Part shown: positions 63,795-64,000 of the stretch, piece after piece
Layout of the letters: each line of letters starts with the position of its first letter
Position numbering within the stretch: the first letter of the stretch is position 1
Assembly (NCBI RefSeq): GCF_013602415.1
Contig: NZ_WPAG02000003.1
Span: 186,001-250,000 of the forward strand
Reading direction: 5' to 3'
Length of the DNA stretch: 64,000 nt
Origin: Rhodococcus sp. B50
GTDB taxonomy: Bacteria > Actinomycetota > Actinomycetes > Mycobacteriales > Mycobacteriaceae
Program-made: the position numbers and the translations under genes
The notes under the pieces: generated by a model
Seen by the model: the letters and a program-made list of their open reading frames with translations, nothing else
Databases searched by the model: none
Told to the model about the DNA's origin: nothing

Positions 63795-64000
63795 ATGACC
63801 ACCAGCAGCGACATCGACCTGATGAACCTGCAACCTTTCGCAACCGGATACGCCGACGAGATCTTCAAAGACCTCCGCGACCACGATCCGTTGCACTGGA
63901 ACGCCGAACCGGACGGTCCCGGTTTCTGGTCGGTCACCCGCTATGCCGATGTCAAGGCCGTCGCCTCCGACTACGCAACCTTCACCGTCACCGAAGGCAC
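63795..64000 (+). CDS. cytochrome P450, N-terminal part (cut by window end)
   Basis: The 68 visible residues read MTTSSDIDLMNLQPFATGYADE, then FKDLRDHDPLHWNAEPDGPGFWSVTRYADVKAVASDYATFT. The PLHW and GFWSVTRYADV blocks are the typical start of bacterial P450s of the CYP125/CYP142 or CYP268 style. The haem-binding Cys lies outside the window. GGGAGG lies about 8 bp before the ATG. It diverges from the CoA ligase, and such pairs often hydroxylate and then activate an alkyl or terpenoid chain. Confidence 0.85.
   Translation, partial: MTTSSDIDLMNLQPFATGYADEIFKDLRDHDPLHWNAEPDGPGFWSVTRYADVKAVASDYATFTVTEG

Noticed and set aside
1..64000. CRISPR arrays, tRNA or rRNA genes, toxin-antitoxin or phage-defence cassettes
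   Set aside because: I looked for regularly spaced repeats, cloverleaf-like sequences and defence-type domains and saw none; small RNAs cannot be excluded by eye.

Overview
The window is high-GC DNA with actinobacterial codon use, many GTG starts (one TTG), 4-bp ATGA/GTGA gene overlaps and large numbers of acyl-CoA dehydrogenases, SDRs and CoA ligases. It most resembles a catabolic island or large plasmid of a Rhodococcus-type mycolic-acid actinomycete. This is inferred from gene content; no marker gene in the window proves the genus. No tRNA, rRNA or CRISPR array was seen.

Layout. (1) 1-2560: an ISL3-family insertion sequence with perfect terminal repeats lies inside a decayed IS701-family transposase. 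(2) 2676-5095: a two-gene acyl-CoA dehydrogenase operon preceded by two perfect inverted repeats, then an IS3 scrap. (3) 5736-18590: eleven closely packed minus-strand genes (NTF2-like, AhpD/CMD-like, SDR, TauD/TfdA-type oxygenase, aldehyde dehydrogenase, ThDP enzyme, SDR, Baeyer-Villiger monooxygenase, Rieske oxygenase, SDR, double beta-propeller lactonase-like protein), with a luciferase-like monooxygenase gene divergent at 18780. This looks like an upper pathway that hydroxylates, oxidises, ring-expands and opens a cyclic or terpenoid-like substrate. (4) 19939-26461: a TRAP transporter module (dctM, dctQ, dctP plus an NTF2-like gene), bounded by IS remnants and by a 152/151-bp direct duplication of the 3' end of an SDR gene. 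(5) 26306-38552: a long minus-strand operon with a peptide-type ABC importer (five genes), a CoA ligase, two SDRs, a FadR-type regulator, an acyl-CoA dehydrogenase and a CaiB-type CoA transferase. (6) 38886-48222: two more heteromeric acyl-CoA dehydrogenase pairs and an enoyl-CoA hydratase on the minus strand, divergent from an AcuI-like reductase, a MaoC-like dehydratase and a CoA ligase. Sections 5 and 6 look like the CoA-dependent lower pathway. (7) 48357-51375: a truncated gabT fused to a regulator scrap, an intact gabD-like gene and a second FadR-type regulator.

(8) 51416-57760 is a decaying region: IS21, amine oxidase, SSB-like and IS5-family remnants among a few intact small genes (STAS protein, low-molecular-weight phosphatase, siderophore-binding lipoprotein with an iron-box-like site). 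(9) 58332-64000 looks more like core genome: a PEP-utilizing-type protein lacking an ATP-grasp domain, surE, a strong bidirectional terminator, a winged-helix regulator, a CoA ligase and the start of a cytochrome P450 gene.

Working together: TRAP and ABC importers would bring in the substrate, the section-3 oxygenases and lyases would open it to carboxylic acids, and the CoA ligases, CoA transferase, three acyl-CoA dehydrogenase pairs, hydratases and dehydrogenases would complete beta-oxidation. The actual substrate cannot be read from the sequence.
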